A DNA stretch of 64,000 nt from Eubacteriaceae bacterium (GCA_902362805.1 CABIXY010000009.1:62001-126000), one strand, 5' to 3'. Numbered from the stretch's first letter, positions 50,243 to 59,209 are shown. The notes: generated by a model not told the origin, from the sequence alone. A program made the numbers and translations.

Positions 50243-51163
50243 ATGGCACTGAGCAATGATAAAATCGAAAAACTTGTCAAAATTGCCAGCATGTATTATG
50301 AGGAGAACAAAAACCAGAACGAAATTGCCCGCAGCCTGGGGATTTCCAGACCGCTGGTCAGCAGATACCTGACAGAAGCCAGAGAATTCGGCATTGTAAA
50401 AATCCAAATACAAAGTCCTATCGAAGAGCGAAAAATCATCTTGGACCGCCTGCAGGAGAAGTATGGGATTCGCGGCGGCGCAGTCATCGAGACTAGCGAA
50501 AATGTGGTGGACACCAATCGGGATATCGCAGACTGTATCGTCAAGGGGTTGAAAGATACAGCGGGAATGCAGATCGGTATCGGCTGGGGATCTATCATTG
50601 GAACCATAGCCGATCGTCTGAATCAGGTACCGGCCAGAATGCTGCATACCAAGGTCTATCCTCTAGTGGGCAACAGCGGAGTATTTAACAGAGATTATCA
50701 CACCAGCGAGATTGTACGGATATTTGCGGAGAGAACAAGCGGACAGCCTGTCTACTGGTACGTGCCAGCTTTTGTAGACAGCTCAGATGAAATCAGACGG
50801 CTAAAAGAGCTGGACAGCTATAAGCAGATGGAGAGCGGTTGGAAATCCATCAAGATTGCCTTCGTCAATATCGGAAATTATCCCTCCGTGCCCGATTTCG
50901 CCACGGCGGCCAGCTATGGCAGCCGCCTGATTGAGCAGAAAGCTGTGGGAAAATTGTTATGCTATTATTACGATAGCAGCGGAAGGTTTATCAAGCCGCA
51001 CATGGAGTGTACCATGCAGATTCCCCTGGAAATTCTCTCAAAGCGGAAATTCGTGGTTGGAGTCTGTGGAGCAAACGTCAGCCCCAAGGCCCTGGCAGGA
51101 GCCTTGAAGACAGGCGTTTTCACCCATATTGTGGCAGCTAAAAATATATTAGAACAGGTGTAA
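50243..51163 (+). CDS. SorC-family sugar-binding regulator
   Basis: A 306-residue regulator. N-terminal helix-turn-helix (MYYEENKNQNEIARSLGISR, then PLVSRYLTEAREFGIV) and a sugar-phosphate-binding domain typical of SorC/DeoR/LsrR/CggR proteins (about 60-305), with GIGWGSIIGTIAD near the phosphate site. Such factors are inactivated by phosphorylated sugars. ATG 50243 follows GGGAGC; earlier in-frame starts lie over the promoter. It precedes the LytTR response regulator by two bases. A link with the dhaLK/lsrF-like operon 6 kb downstream is attractive because LsrR is of the same family, but is inference. Confidence 0.9.
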   Translation: MALSNDKIEKLVKIASMYYEENKNQNEIARSLGISRPLVSRYLTEAREFGIVKIQIQSPIEERKIILDRLQEKYGIRGGAVIETSENVVDTNRDIADCIVKGLKDTAGMQIGIGWGSIIGTIADRLNQVPARMLHTKVYPLVGNSGVFNRDYHTSEIVRIFAERTSGQPVYWYVPAFVDSSDEIRRLKELDSYKQMESGWKSIKIAFVNIGNYPSVPDFATAASYGSRLIEQKAVGKLLCYYYDSSGRFIKPHMECTMQIPLEILSKRKFVVGVCGANVSPKALAGALKTGVFTHIVAAKNILEQV

Positions 51164-51165
51164 TC

Positions 51166-51885
51166 ATGGGCAACGTGTTATTAGTAGAAGACAATCCGAG
51201 CGCAGTAAAGAAGATTGTCCAGTATATCAAAAGAATATCAGGCGATTCAGCGGTGGTCTCTTTTGCAGAAGCAGGTGCTGCTTTACAGTACGCAAAAAGC
51301 AATGATGTTTCACTTTTTATTCTGGATATTCAGTTAGAGGATTATAAGGGTACCAGCTTAGCAAAGCAGCTTCGCCAGCTACCGGAGTATAAATATACGC
51401 CGATAATTTTTGAAACAGCGCTGGCGGGAGAAGAGCTTTCTGCCTATCGCGATGTAAAGTGCTATAGCTTTCTTGTGAAACCCTTCGACGAAGAAGAGTT
51501 TACCGCGGCTTTTTGTGATGCCATGGGCTTGTCCAGCAAGATGAATCAGCAGGTCAGAACCATCCGGATCGAACAGAAGCAGTTTATTTTGGAATATACC
51601 GTGCAGGACATCGCCTACGTGGAGGCCTTCGGAAAGAAGCTGGACGTTCACACAAGGAGCCGTATATCTGGCATCAAAGAAGACGTGATTTCCGGTTACA
51701 CCCTGGCGGGGATGCTGGCCCTGTTGGATGAAACTGATTTTGTCCAGTGTCACAAGAGCTATATCGTCAACAAAAGACATATTGAGAAGATTGATAAACC
51801 TGGGCGGCAGATCTTTCTCAAAGGGTTTGCAGAGCCAATCCCTGTGGGAAATAAATATCAGCCTGCATTGTGGCGGTCGTTATGA
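51166..51885 (+). CDS. LytTR response regulator
   Basis: A 239-residue response regulator. Receiver 1-120 with phospho-acceptor D54 (FILDIQLEDY) and conserved K in LVKPFDEEEF; LytTR DNA-binding domain from about 135 (IRIEQKQFILEYTVQDIAYVEAF, ending HKSYIVNKRHIEKID). It overlaps the start of the sensor kinase gene. This pair stands before an ABC-2 exporter that it probably controls. The receiver lacks one of the usual two acidic residues at the N-terminus (VEDN rather than DDE), still within family range. Confidence 0.9.
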   Translation: MGNVLLVEDNPSAVKKIVQYIKRISGDSAVVSFAEAGAALQYAKSNDVSLFILDIQLEDYKGTSLAKQLRQLPEYKYTPIIFETALAGEELSAYRDVKCYSFLVKPFDEEEFTAAFCDAMGLSSKMNQQVRTIRIEQKQFILEYTVQDIAYVEAFGKKLDVHTRSRISGIKEDVISGYTLAGMLALLDETDFVQCHKSYIVNKRHIEKIDKPGRQIFLKGFAEPIPVGNKYQPALWRSL

Positions 51886-53207
51886 ATCTGGTTACCAATC
51901 TGATTGCCTTAGGCTTAGATGCCGGGATACTGGCCCTTTGCTGCGAAGGCGTCTTTAGACAGAAATCGAGTGGAAAGACAAGAGACCTTCTGCTTCTTCC
52001 CATTCTTTTTCTGCTCTTTATCATACCGAGGGTGAATGTGATTGCCGTCAGGGAAAAAATAACTGTGTCCATTCCCGTGCAGGGGTTTGAGATCGTGCCT
52101 GTTGACGGCCTCGTCGGCCTGCTGTTCCTTATTTTTTCTGTATTGCTGCTGAACAGTATCTTCTTCAGTCAGAGAAGCAGCGGTCATATTTTTTGCGGGA
52201 CGATGGCGGTTTTCTCCATCTACCTCTTTGTCAAGTGCCTGAGCATTGTTTTTCTTGCTGTCTGTGGAGCAGGGGATCTTTTGCTCCTTTTAGGCAGCAG
52301 GGGCCTCTCTTTGGGCCTTGTCCTTCTGTTCATTTGCACGCCTTATTTGGAGCAGATCCGTGAGTTTGTTCAGACGGGTGATTTTATTGTCTGGATTGTT
52401 TCTGCCAATGTGGCAATTTTACTGGCAGCCGTGCTTACTGTCCTTTCCTTTGACGTGGATCAGATTCTTTCCCATTTGTGGCTCATCGTCACCTTGCTGC
52501 TGGGAATTCTGCTGCTGGACAGCGTGCTGCTGTTTTTTCATCAGCACAGAGGGCAGGAGCGCAAGCGAATTTATATGATTGAACAGTACGTGCCGATTGT
52601 AGAGGAACTGATTTCCCAGGTCAGGGCGAGGCAGCACGAGTTTAGCAACCGTATGCTTGCCATTGAAACCGCAGTGTCCCTGGCGGATACCCTGGAAGAA
52701 GCACAGCAAGAAGTGGCAGCGCTTGCCAAAGGCGTTTCCCTTACCCCCAATGACCGCGAATTGCTTTCCTGCGACAGCAAAATCATCGCCGGCATGTTAT
52801 TTGACAAGATGAAACAGGCAGAGGCAGCAAACCTTCGTATTGAGCTGCAGCTGCACGGTCTTTTTAAGAAGACGGCGGTTCCCGAAACGGAATGGATCGA
52901 GGCCATGGGGATTCTGCTGGATAACGCCATCGAGGCGTCGCCAAAGGGCAGCGCCATTTATATTTCCAGCAGGAAAGCGGGCGATTATCTGGAACTGCTG
53001 GTTTCCAATCCGGGGCAGGCCATGTCCAACACAGAATTTATGGCGCTGTTCCGCAGAGGCGCGACAACAAAATTCAGCCAGGAGGGCCGAGGCTTCGGCT
53101 TATATAACATTCTGCGTATGACAGAACGTTACCACGGCAAAATTTTGACACGCAACGAAGTGATTTCTGGAGAAAACTATGTTGTCTTTGGTCTGCTCCT
53201 TCCATGA
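51882..53207 (+). CDS. GHKL sensor histidine kinase (AgrC/VirS type)
   Basis: A 441-residue kinase. Six to seven helices in residues 1-210 form a membrane sensor; then a coiled segment with the histidine QHEFSNR (about 251) and a GHKL ATPase with ILLDNAIEAS (N-box) and GRGFGLYNILRM. ATG 51882 overlaps the regulator stop in ATGA. The family senses peptides or membrane stress. Ends 10 bases before a very strong hairpin terminator. Confidence 0.88.
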   Translation: MNLVTNLIALGLDAGILALCCEGVFRQKSSGKTRDLLLLPILFLLFIIPRVNVIAVREKITVSIPVQGFEIVPVDGLVGLLFLIFSVLLLNSIFFSQRSSGHIFCGTMAVFSIYLFVKCLSIVFLAVCGAGDLLLLLGSRGLSLGLVLLFICTPYLEQIREFVQTGDFIVWIVSANVAILLAAVLTVLSFDVDQILSHLWLIVTLLLGILLLDSVLLFFHQHRGQERKRIYMIEQYVPIVEELISQVRARQHEFSNRMLAIETAVSLADTLEEAQQEVAALAKGVSLTPNDRELLSCDSKIIAGMLFDKMKQAEAANLRIELQLHGLFKKTAVPETEWIEAMGILLDNAIEASPKGSAIYISSRKAGDYLELLVSNPGQAMSNTEFMALFRRGATTKFSQEGRGFGLYNILRMTERYHGKILTRNEVISGENYVVFGLLLP

Positions 53208-53217
53208 TAAGGGTATG

Positions 53218-53270
53218 AACGAGGGTTTTAAGGGAACGAAAATGATTTTGTTCCCTTAAAACCCTCGTTT
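53218..53270. terminator. Perfect 20-bp stem terminator
   Basis: Left arm 53218-53237 and right arm 53250-53269 are perfect inverted complements (AACGAGGGTTTTAAGGGAAC and its reverse complement). The right arm ends in TTT with little extra T-run, so it may also be an mRNA processing or barrier element between the regulator and exporter genes. Confidence 0.75.
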
Positions 53271-53341
53271 GTTTCCAGCCTGTTGCAGTGGCGGAGCAAG
53301 TCCGATATACTGGAAAAAAACAAGAGAAGGGAATGAATGTG

Positions 53342-54100
53342 ATGCTTAATCTGATAAAAGTTGAGAGCAAAAAAATTTTCAGACCAGTGTTATTTACAAC
53401 AGTTATTCTGGCAGTCGCGATGTGCGTACTGACCTGTACCCTCTACAAAGACTATGCCTTGCAGTACGACTTGGAAGCATGGGAGGTAGGAACAGAGTTG
53501 TTTTCTCTGCTGTATCCCCTGATTGCAGTGGTGCCCCTTTGCTGGAACTTGTATTATGAGCGGAAGAACAACTTCCTTCTGTATGTTCAACCTCGGGTGC
53601 CTATTAAAAAGTATCTGGCCGTCAAATGGGGGATCTACGCATTAGGCGCCTTTTGCATGATTGCGATTCCTTATACACTGTCAGCCGTATTTGCTCTCTA
53701 TGTCAAAGCGCCAGTGGCCCCTTTTCCAAATCCTTTTCATCACGTCTTTCAAAAGGCATTTACCCAGATGCCGCTGCTCTATGGGGTTATCCTCTCCTGT
53801 TGGAAGGGGGTTCTGGGCATCTTGATGATGACCTTCGGTTATGTGCTGGCCATGTACGGCAGGAATATCTTTGTGATCCTCACAGGACCCTTTGTCTACT
53901 CCATACTGGAAAACTACATTCTCTCTATCCTGCGTCTGGAGCAGTACAGGCTGGTAATTGCCTTTGACCCCACCAGCATCAGCGATGATGCCATATCTGT
54001 GATGTCTTTCCTTGCAGGGCCGGCTTTTCTGGTAGTTGTCATCTTTTTGACCGCATTTTTTCTCTCAAAAGTTAGAGGAAATGCAGTCGTGACGGTTTAG
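53342..54100 (+). CDS. ABC-2-type membrane protein, first
   Basis: A protein of about 252 residues with six predicted helices of the ABC-2 permease type. A short amphipathic N-terminus (MLNLIKVESKKIFRPVLF) precedes helix 1. Helices lie at about 20-38, 55-75, 95-118, 150-172, 178-198 and 215-240. Start ATG 53342 is about ten bases after AGAAGGGA; a start three codons earlier is also possible. It is followed by a larger membrane protein and an ATPase gene. Likely one half of an exporter for a peptide or lipid-like compound. Confidence 0.72.
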   Translation: MLNLIKVESKKIFRPVLFTTVILAVAMCVLTCTLYKDYALQYDLEAWEVGTELFSLLYPLIAVVPLCWNLYYERKNNFLLYVQPRVPIKKYLAVKWGIYALGAFCMIAIPYTLSAVFALYVKAPVAPFPNPFHHVFQKAFTQMPLLYGVILSCWKGVLGILMMTFGYVLAMYGRNIFVILTGPFVYSILENYILSILRLEQYRLVIAFDPTSISDDAISVMSFLAGPAFLVVVIFLTAFFLSKVRGNAVVTV

Positions 54101-54109
54101 GAGCCAGTT

Positions 54110-55606
54110 ATGATCGCTCTGATGAAGAAAAATCTTCGTTTATGGGGATATGGAAAAGCCGTCGCCTTATTTGTCGGCTGCCTGCTTTTTTCCCTCAGCG
54201 AGAGGGTCAATGGTGTAAGCTATTATCAACAACATATTTTGTCAGCGGTTTCAGATCACTATTATCTGACCTACTTTATGCTGCCTATGGTGCTGCTCAG
54301 TGCATTTTCCTTTTTAGACGACGACGGAGAGCCAGTGATCCTGCGATTTGAAAGCTACCACAGGTATTTTTGGCGAAAATGGTTTGGTGTCGGACTCATT
54401 GCGCTGCTGCTGGTTGCCATTCAGACGGCTGCCATCCTGCTATCCGGTATCGGGCTGCCATCAGGCAATCACTGGCAGCTTGCCGCGGGAGCGACAGAAA
54501 TGGAACTGTTTACTATACTGCAGCAAAGTTTTACTGATCCGGCACAGACATTTATAGCCTTCACGCTCTACCAATTTGCAGGAAGCTGGATGATATTCGG
54601 AATCGGCATGTGGATCAGGCACTTTGCCAGCAGAAAATGGTCAGCGCGATTGATTGTGGCGCTTTATCTTTTTTCGGCAGTATGGATGAAAGTTTCTGCA
54701 GTGCAAAGCCTGCCTATCACTGGACTGAATCACTTGTTGATATTACATCACAATCTAGGGGCGCCCCATCGCTTTGCAGTGACAGGGATTACTGCGGCAC
54801 TCATCGCCGCCCTTATGGCTTTGACTGTCCGATTTGCCTGGCGGGGACAATTGCCGCATTTTCAGGTCAGAGGAAGGGGCATCGCTGCCTACTATTTCCG
54901 GCAGCTGGTGACGAGGCGAAATCTCCTGATTCTCTGTGGCGTCACGACGGGGATAACCCTCTACAAAGGGCTGGCGGGCGGTTTTCTGCAATCCGGTGAA
55001 TGGGTGTACACCTTGTTTGCCGGACACGGTACAGGATATTTTCAAGTTCTGCCTTTTCTTGAACTGCTGATTACAACTGGTGCACCTCTCTATCTTTTAG
55101 CGGTGTTCGCAGAGCATACAGTTAACGGACAATCTATTTTTATCATCGTCCGCACGAGAAGCCGCAGAAATGTGGTGAGGGGGATTTTATCAGTGAGCAT
55201 CATGTTTCTTGCTCTATATGCGCTTTTGTGGCTGGCCGCGGGAGTTCTCGGAATGATTTTCGTTGGCGGCGACATGGAACTGTCTGCGTGTAAAATGCTG
55301 CTATATGCCGTTCTGATGAAATTCTTAGATATGCTTTTGCAGTTCCTGGGGATACTAGCAGTCTACCTATTTACAAAACAGATTACCATCGGTTTTCTTA
55401 TACTGGTTGCCGGAAATCTGCTCTGCATGCTGCCTACGGTCGTGGCATCCTATCAGCCATTTGGCCTTTCCAGCTTGGCGCGAATTTCCCTGATGGAATC
55501 TGCTGCTGGAATATCTGCTGAGGCAGCCTTTGCAGTGGAAGCATCTCTTTCAGCACTGCTTCTCACAGGATTGCTCGTGCTCGGCAGCAAAAAAATTTTG
55601 GATTAG
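54110..55606 (+). CDS. ABC-2-type membrane protein, second
   Basis: A 498-residue protein with about 12 hydrophobic helices, probably a permease partner of the previous protein and the ATPase downstream. No recognised catalytic motif. It seems to hold two six-helix halves (residues 1-250 and 260-498). Nine bases separate it from the first membrane gene and twelve from the ATPase gene, so the three form one transport unit controlled by the adjacent LytTR pair. Confidence 0.68.
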   Translation: MIALMKKNLRLWGYGKAVALFVGCLLFSLSERVNGVSYYQQHILSAVSDHYYLTYFMLPMVLLSAFSFLDDDGEPVILRFESYHRYFWRKWFGVGLIALLLVAIQTAAILLSGIGLPSGNHWQLAAGATEMELFTILQQSFTDPAQTFIAFTLYQFAGSWMIFGIGMWIRHFASRKWSARLIVALYLFSAVWMKVSAVQSLPITGLNHLLILHHNLGAPHRFAVTGITAALIAALMALTVRFAWRGQLPHFQVRGRGIAAYYFRQLVTRRNLLILCGVTTGITLYKGLAGGFLQSGEWVYTLFAGHGTGYFQVLPFLELLITTGAPLYLLAVFAEHTVNGQSIFIIVRTRSRRNVVRGILSVSIMFLALYALLWLAAGVLGMIFVGGDMELSACKMLLYAVLMKFLDMLLQFLGILAVYLFTKQITIGFLILVAGNLLCMLPTVVASYQPFGLSSLARISLMESAAGISAEAAFAVEASLSALLLTGLLVLGSKKILD

Positions 55607-55618
55607 GAGGATAGAAAT

Positions 55619-56296
55619 ATGTGTTCATATATCGAAGTAAAAAACGTATCGAAAAGTTTTGACCACAGGACCATTCTTGAAGATGTGTCTCTGTCTGCAG
55701 ACCGCGGAAAGGCGGTGGGCCTCGTCGGTGCAAACGGCAGTGGAAAGTCGGTGCTGTTTAAGATCCTGTGCGGCTTTGAAAAACCAGACACAGGCAGCGT
55801 TTTTGTGCGGGGAAAACAGGTCGGTGCAAATGGGCGGGATTTTCCAGCAGATATGGGAGTGTTCATCAATTCGCCAGGCTTTATCGGCATCTACAGCGGC
55901 TTTCAGAATCTGAAATTCCTGGCGGACATCTGCGGCAAAATCGGAGAAAAGGAAATTAGAGAAGCCATGAGCAAGGTGGGTCTCGACCCTGATAACAAAA
56001 CCAAGGTGGATAACTATTCCCTGGGCATGAAGCAAAAACTAGGGCTTGCCCAGGCAATAATGGAGGGGCAGGACATTCTGGTTTTGGACGAACCCTTTAA
56101 CGCACTGGACTACAAGACTTATGAGGATGTCAAAATCATCATCCGCATGCTGAAAGCGGAAGGCAAGACAATCTTTATGACTTCACATCGTTATAAAGAT
56201 ATCGAACAGCTCTGCGATCAGGTGTACTCTCTTGAGAACTGCCGGCTTGTTCCAATTACGGCGGAAATTGCAGCACGGTATCGAGAGGTGGAATAA
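55619..56296 (+). CDS. ABC exporter ATPase
   Basis: A 225-residue ATPase. Walker A GANGSGKS (about 37-44), signature YSLGMKQKLGLAQAIM, Walker B ILVLDEPFNALD and H-loop TSHR are all present. The YSLGMKQ signature is typical of ABC-2 drug or lantibiotic-immunity exporters (BcrA type). Ribosome site AGGAGG. Followed by a strong terminator. Confidence 0.93.
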   Translation: MCSYIEVKNVSKSFDHRTILEDVSLSADRGKAVGLVGANGSGKSVLFKILCGFEKPDTGSVFVRGKQVGANGRDFPADMGVFINSPGFIGIYSGFQNLKFLADICGKIGEKEIREAMSKVGLDPDNKTKVDNYSLGMKQKLGLAQAIMEGQDILVLDEPFNALDYKTYEDVKIIIRMLKAEGKTIFMTSHRYKDIEQLCDQVYSLENCRLVPITAEIAARYREVE

Positions 56297-56304
56297 CTGA
56301 ATAG

Positions 56305-56356
56305 AAACACCGGGAGACGGTCAGCAAACTGACCCAGACCTCGGTGTTTTTTTTTC
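56305..56356 (+). terminator. Terminator after ABC-2 exporter operon
   Basis: AAACACCG pairs with CGGTGTTT with an inner GGTCAG/CTGACC stem; a run of nine or more T follows. Confidence 0.9.
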
Positions 56357-56383
56357 GCATTCAAAACATTTTTAGCAAAATCA

Positions 56384-56397
56384 GTTACATATGTAAC
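56384..56397. promoter_or_regulatory. Palindromic operator candidate upstream of dha operon
   Basis: Perfect 14-base palindrome GTTACATATGTAAC, about 60 bases before the TTGACA of the dha promoter. Possible site for the SorC-type regulator at 50243 or another repressor. Confidence 0.45.
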
Positions 56398-56445
56398 AAT
56401 ATTCAGACGATGTTTTGACGCGGACATTTACAGACTCTCAAACCA

Positions 56446-56475
56446 TTGACATCGGTCGCAGCAAGGTGCTATTGT
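56446..56475 (+). promoter_or_regulatory. Promoter of dhaLK operon
   Basis: TTGACA (56446-56451), 18 bases, TATTGT (56470-56475). The transcript would have a leader of about 80 bases with a hairpin (TAGCGCC at 56503 pairs with GGCGCTA at 56533, inner AAGC/GCTT), followed by GCATAAGGAG, the ribosome site. Confidence 0.6.
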
Positions 56476-56563
56476 AAGCGTAGTTAGAAAACGCTATACG
56501 ACTAGCGCCAAGCCGCTGGCAACTGCTTGCGGGGCGCTACAGCATAAGGAGAGAGAGGTAGTC

Positions 56564-57190
56564 ATGATTATTGACAAGCAGGTTTTATCTGAGATGCTGC
56601 AATGTGTATCAGAAGGCTTTATCGCTTGCAGTGGTGAGCTCAGTGAAATTGATTCCCGGTTCGGAGATGGGGATCACGGAATCACGATCAAGAAAATCGG
56701 CAGTCTCATTGAGGAGAAGGTCGGAAATTGGGAAGAGGAGACCTTCGGCGAATTCTTTGAAGATCTGGGCATGGCAATCATGGGTGTCAATGGCGGCAGC
56801 GCCGGACCCCTTTATGGGACTTTGATCGGCGGCCTGGGCGCGGATCTGACCGACGAGATTGAAATCGATGCAGAGCTGCTCAAGGAGATGTTCGCATCCT
56901 GTCTATCTGAGATGGAGGATATTACGACGGCTAAGGCAGGCGACAAGACCATGATGGATGCGCTGATTCCAGCCGTAGAGGCAGCCCAGGAAGCGGAGGA
57001 TTCCATACCCGCGATTTTGAGAGCAGCTGCAGAGGCAGCAAGACGCGGTGCCAAAGAGAGCGAAAAATTTGTATCTAAATTCGGAAGAGCAAAGAGCTAC
57101 AAGGAACAGACCATCGGCACACCAGATGCCGGCGCAATGAGCACAGCCCTGTTCTTTGAAGGTTTTGCAAAACCATTTATGCAATTGTAA
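56564..57190 (+). CDS. dhaL: DhaL subunit of dihydroxyacetone kinase
   Basis: A 208-residue all-helical ADP/ATP-binding subunit. The metal-nucleotide motif is D30-S-R-F-G-D35-G-D37-H-G at the N-terminus; GGSAGPLYGT, GDKTMMDALIPA and GRAKSYKEQTIGTPDAGA are further DhaL signatures. In PTS-type systems it carries a bound ADP that is rephosphorylated by DhaM. It precedes dhaK, whereas the order dhaK-dhaL is more usual. No dhaM is in the window. Confidence 0.94.
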   Translation: MIIDKQVLSEMLQCVSEGFIACSGELSEIDSRFGDGDHGITIKKIGSLIEEKVGNWEEETFGEFFEDLGMAIMGVNGGSAGPLYGTLIGGLGADLTDEIEIDAELLKEMFASCLSEMEDITTAKAGDKTMMDALIPAVEAAQEAEDSIPAILRAAAEAARRGAKESEKFVSKFGRAKSYKEQTIGTPDAGAMSTALFFEGFAKPFMQL

Positions 57191-57205
57191 AAAGGAGAAA
57201 ATACC

Positions 57206-58207
57206 ATGAAGATGAAAAAATTTATCAATGATCCTGCAAATCTGACTACAGAGTTATTGGAAGGCTTTGCCTTAGCGAACCAGGATTTAGTACGTTTGGA
57301 AGAAGATAATACAGTAGTGAACAAAGCATTGGATCAGGCGGATCGTGTTACGATAGTAACGCAGGGCGGCTCCGGCCACGAACCTGCGATCAGCGGTTTT
57401 GTCGGTGAGGGTATGATCGATATTTCAGTAGTTGGGGATATCTTTGCTGCGCCTGGTCCACAGGCTTGTGTAAACGCCATCAAAAAAGCCGAAAAAGGCA
57501 AGGGCGTGTTATACATCGTTCTCAATCACGCAGGCGACATGCTGACTGGGAATTTGACCATGAAACAGTTGAAGAAAGAAAAGGACGTCAGATGCGTCAA
57601 AGTGGTGACCCAGGAAGACATCGCCAACGCACCGAGAGAGAACGCAGACGACAGAAGAGGTCTGGTAGGCTGCATTCCTACCTATAAGATTGCCGGTGCT
57701 GCAGCAGCAGAAGGCAAAAGCCTGGAAGAGGTTGCCGAAGTGGCACAGAGATTTGCAGACAACATGGCGACTCTTGCTGTCGCAGTGAGAGGGGCAACCC
57801 ATCCGGCTACAGGCAGCCCTCTGGCTGAGCTGGGTGAAGACGAGATGGAAATCGGCATGGGTCAGCACGGAGAAGGCGGCGGTGGTCGTCAGACTATGAA
57901 ATCAGCTGACGAGACTGCTGAGATCATGGTCAACGGTCTGATAAACGACCTTTCCATCAAAGAAGAGGAAAAGGTGATGCTCATCCTGAACGGAACGGGC
58001 GCGACAACCCTGATGGAACTGTTCATCGTCTACAGAAAGTGTGAGGCATTGCTGAAAGAGAAGGGCATTGAAATTGTTGCAAACCACGTGGGAGAACTAT
58101 TGACTGTACAGGAACAGGCTGGCTTCCAGATGTTCATGGCAAGAATGGACGACGAACTTCTCCATTATTGGAACGCACCTTGCAACACACCATATATGAA
58201 AAAATAA
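57206..58207 (+). CDS. dhaK: DhaK subunit of dihydroxyacetone kinase
   Basis: A 333-residue substrate-binding subunit. It has GGSGHEPA (54-61) and the covalent-binding histidine H221 in GMGQHGEGGGGR, where the substrate carbonyl forms a hemiaminal. Length fits the single DhaK subunit (about 330) rather than the fused ATP-dependent kinase. Substrate may be dihydroxyacetone or a related short ketose such as erythrulose; the LsrF-like enzyme in the same operon makes a non-classical substrate plausible. Good ribosome site AAAGGAG. Confidence 0.95.
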   Translation: MKMKKFINDPANLTTELLEGFALANQDLVRLEEDNTVVNKALDQADRVTIVTQGGSGHEPAISGFVGEGMIDISVVGDIFAAPGPQACVNAIKKAEKGKGVLYIVLNHAGDMLTGNLTMKQLKKEKDVRCVKVVTQEDIANAPRENADDRRGLVGCIPTYKIAGAAAAEGKSLEEVAEVAQRFADNMATLAVAVRGATHPATGSPLAELGEDEMEIGMGQHGEGGGGRQTMKSADETAEIMVNGLINDLSIKEEEKVMLILNGTGATTLMELFIVYRKCEALLKEKGIEIVANHVGELLTVQEQAGFQMFMARMDDELLHYWNAPCNTPYMKK

Positions 58208-58252
58208 TACGACTAAATTCATCCAATCGAGCGGCGCATGGACTTGCTCTCT

Positions 58253-58319
58253 TGGGAATTTAAAGCATAAGGAGTTCCCAGCAATTTGTTTCACAAATTG
58301 GGGCAACTCCATTAGGAGG
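58253..58319 (+). promoter_or_regulatory. Structured leader of LsrF-like gene (element B)
   Basis: TGGGAA (58253) can pair with TTCCCA (58275), enclosing GCATAAGG. Alternatively GGAGTT (58271) pairs with AACTCC (58305), enclosing the hairpin CAATTTG-TTTCA-CAAATTG. The ribosome site AGGAGG follows at 58314. The two pairings overlap and exclude each other, as in RNA switches. The order GCATAAGG, CAATT-AATTG hairpin, GGGGCAA, CC-ATTA matches element A at 3966-4056, with changed but still complementary stems. Confidence 0.5.
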
Positions 58320-58325
58320 AAATTT

Positions 58326-59204
58326 ATGGCAGATAAAGATGGAAATCAATTAGCGAAGGATTACCATGTAGGCATCAAGGCGGAGCAGAAGCCCTTCCAC
58401 GTAAAAGGTATGGAGCATGCGGACTGGGGCATGAAGGACAGACTTTCCAGGATTTTCAGGCCGGACACGGGAAACACCGTCATGCTGGCTTTTGACCACG
58501 GATACATCATGGGCTCCACGGCGGGCCTTGAGAGACTGGATCTGGTAGTGCCCCAGCTGGCAGCGGACGTTGACGTATTCATGGCCACCAGGGGAGCTCT
58601 GCGTACTTGCGTACCGCCTACCTTTAACAAGGGCATCGCTCTCAGATGCACAGCTGGCGGCAGTGTGCTGGACGACGATATGAGCCACGAGGTCATCGGT
58701 GTAGACATTGAAGACGCTGTCAGAATGAATGCTTCCTGCATGGCAGTACAGACCTTCATCGGAACGCCGGGTCAAAAAGCGAGCCTTGACAACCTCTGCA
58801 AGACTGTGGACGTTGGAACCAGATATGGCATTCCAACCCTGGGCGTCGTAGCTGTAGGCAAGAATATGGAAAAGACGACGAGGTTTTACCTGCTGGCCAC
58901 CAGAATGATTGCTGAGCTGGGCGCGCACATCGTAAAGACCTATTACTGTGAAGACTTCGATAAAGTCGTCGCTGCCTGCCCTGTACCAATCGTGGTGGCA
59001 GGAGGTAAAAAGGTACCGGAGGCAGAGGCATTGACTCTTGCTTATCACGCCATCAGCCAGGGGGCTGCCGGAGTGGATATGGGAAGAAACATCTTCCAGG
59101 CGGAGGACCCGAAGGCCATGTGTAAAGCCATCGCCAAGGTAGTTCACGAAAAATATACAGATAGAGAAGCCTTTGAATTTTATGAAGATATGAAAGCGAG
59201 GTAA
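58326..59204 (+). CDS. LsrF-like class I aldolase / thiolase
   Basis: A 292-residue TIM-barrel enzyme of the DeoC/FbaB/LsrF class I family. It matches E. coli LsrF (3-hydroxy-2,4-pentanedione-5-phosphate thiolase of AI-2 breakdown) along its length: an N-terminal DWGMKDRLSRIF, TVMLAFDHGYIMG, the Schiff-base lysine K204 in HIVKTYYCED, VPIVVAGGKKVPE and GAAGVDMGRNIFQ. Family members cleave or thiolyse phosphorylated ketoses. It follows dhaL and dhaK, which could supply the phosphorylated substrate. The leader upstream may regulate it separately. Exact substrate unknown. Confidence 0.88.
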   Translation: MADKDGNQLAKDYHVGIKAEQKPFHVKGMEHADWGMKDRLSRIFRPDTGNTVMLAFDHGYIMGSTAGLERLDLVVPQLAADVDVFMATRGALRTCVPPTFNKGIALRCTAGGSVLDDDMSHEVIGVDIEDAVRMNASCMAVQTFIGTPGQKASLDNLCKTVDVGTRYGIPTLGVVAVGKNMEKTTRFYLLATRMIAELGAHIVKTYYCEDFDKVVAACPVPIVVAGGKKVPEAEALTLAYHAISQGAAGVDMGRNIFQAEDPKAMCKAIAKVVHEKYTDREAFEFYEDMKAR

Positions 59205-59209
59205 ACACC

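Noticed and set aside
56542..56560. Third copy of the structured leader before dhaL
   Set aside because: GCATAAGGAG is shared, but the following CAATT..AATTG hairpin and GGGGCAA are missing. The similarity is mostly the ribosome site.
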